From contig CAKZYI010000282.1 of assembly GCA_937884735.1 (NCBI GenBank), forward strand, positions 1-5,666: a stretch of 5,666 nt of DNA, given 5' to 3'. The stretch is from an uncultured Pleurocapsa sp. (GTDB lineage: Bacteria > Cyanobacteriota > Cyanobacteriia > Cyanobacteriales > Xenococcaceae). Every line of letters starts with the position of its first letter. Within the stretch, counting starts at the first letter, position 1. The notes under the pieces are model-generated. The model saw only the letters and a program-made list of their open reading frames with translations. It was not told the DNA's origin and made no database searches. Made by a program: the position numbers and the translations under genes. This document shows, one piece after another, positions 5,602 through 5,666 of the stretch.

Positions 5602-5666
5602 CAGACAATTTTGATAGATTATGCCTAGTGTGAATTAAAATGATGTACGCAATAGCTTCTAAATTA

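Larger units (their letters stand above)
5246..5666. other. Gene-free region rich in inverted repeats
   Basis: No convincing coding frame is present on either strand; the best plus-strand frame is 23 codons (5361-5432) without a ribosome site. The region holds a sequence of dyads: 5253-5259/5270-5276 (TGATGTT against AACATCA), 5308-5315/5351-5358, 5385-5404, 5423-5427/5431-5435 (AGATT against AATCT), the terminator-like hairpin at 5481-5509, 5570-5575/5584-5589, and the outer pair 5478-5486/5593-5601. It may be a structured 3' untranslated region, a small RNA locus or accumulated dispersed repeats. No tRNA or known RNA family was recognised. Confidence 0.5.

Noticed and set aside
5611..5640. 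Promoter TTGATA-N18-TTAAAA for a gene beyond the right edge
   Set aside because: The -10 match is only three of six in AT-rich DNA, and no gene start is visible to support it.

Overview
The window is from a cyanobacterium. The strongest sign is the octamer GCGATCGC (HIP1, the highly iterated palindrome of many cyanobacterial genomes). It occurs eight times in 5.67 kb, where about 0.1 copy would be expected by chance, and every copy lies inside a coding region. The AT-rich base composition, the cyanobacterial-type glutamate dehydrogenase, the small secreted protein and the weak Shine-Dalgarno sequences all fit. The exact genus cannot be read from the sequence; a unicellular, pleurocapsalean or filamentous AT-rich lineage is plausible.

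Layout. (1) At the left edge, on the minus strand, is an ABC exporter of the cyclic-peptide (SyrD/PvdE-like) type. It breaks off inside its ATP-binding domain at two consecutive in-frame TAA codons, and the same frame appears to continue with family-like residues to the window edge. It is therefore probably a pseudogene damaged by point mutation. (2) A 323-bp divergent intergenic region follows. It contains a candidate small inverted-repeat element, a perfect 16-bp palindrome and a run of evenly spaced ATTGC motifs. (3) On the plus strand is a glycoside hydrolase family 9 (GH9) protein with an N-terminal Ig-like domain. Its scaffold is well preserved, but both catalytic carboxylates and the His-x-Arg motif are missing, so it looks like a pseudoenzyme. 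(4) Next is a complete hexameric-type glutamate dehydrogenase (gdhA) with all its catalytic residues. (5) Then comes a small exported protein of unknown function, with a 20-bp-spaced direct repeat upstream. (6) The final 421 bp contain no convincing gene but several inverted repeats and one terminator-like hairpin.

The genes do not form an obvious pathway. The exporter is divergent from the others. The three plus-strand genes have gaps of 116 and 132 bp and are probably separate transcription units rather than an operon. I see no CRISPR array, tRNA, rRNA, transposase or defence system. The most notable features are the GH9 protein with its catalytic site erased in an otherwise intact frame, and the exporter interrupted by a double stop.
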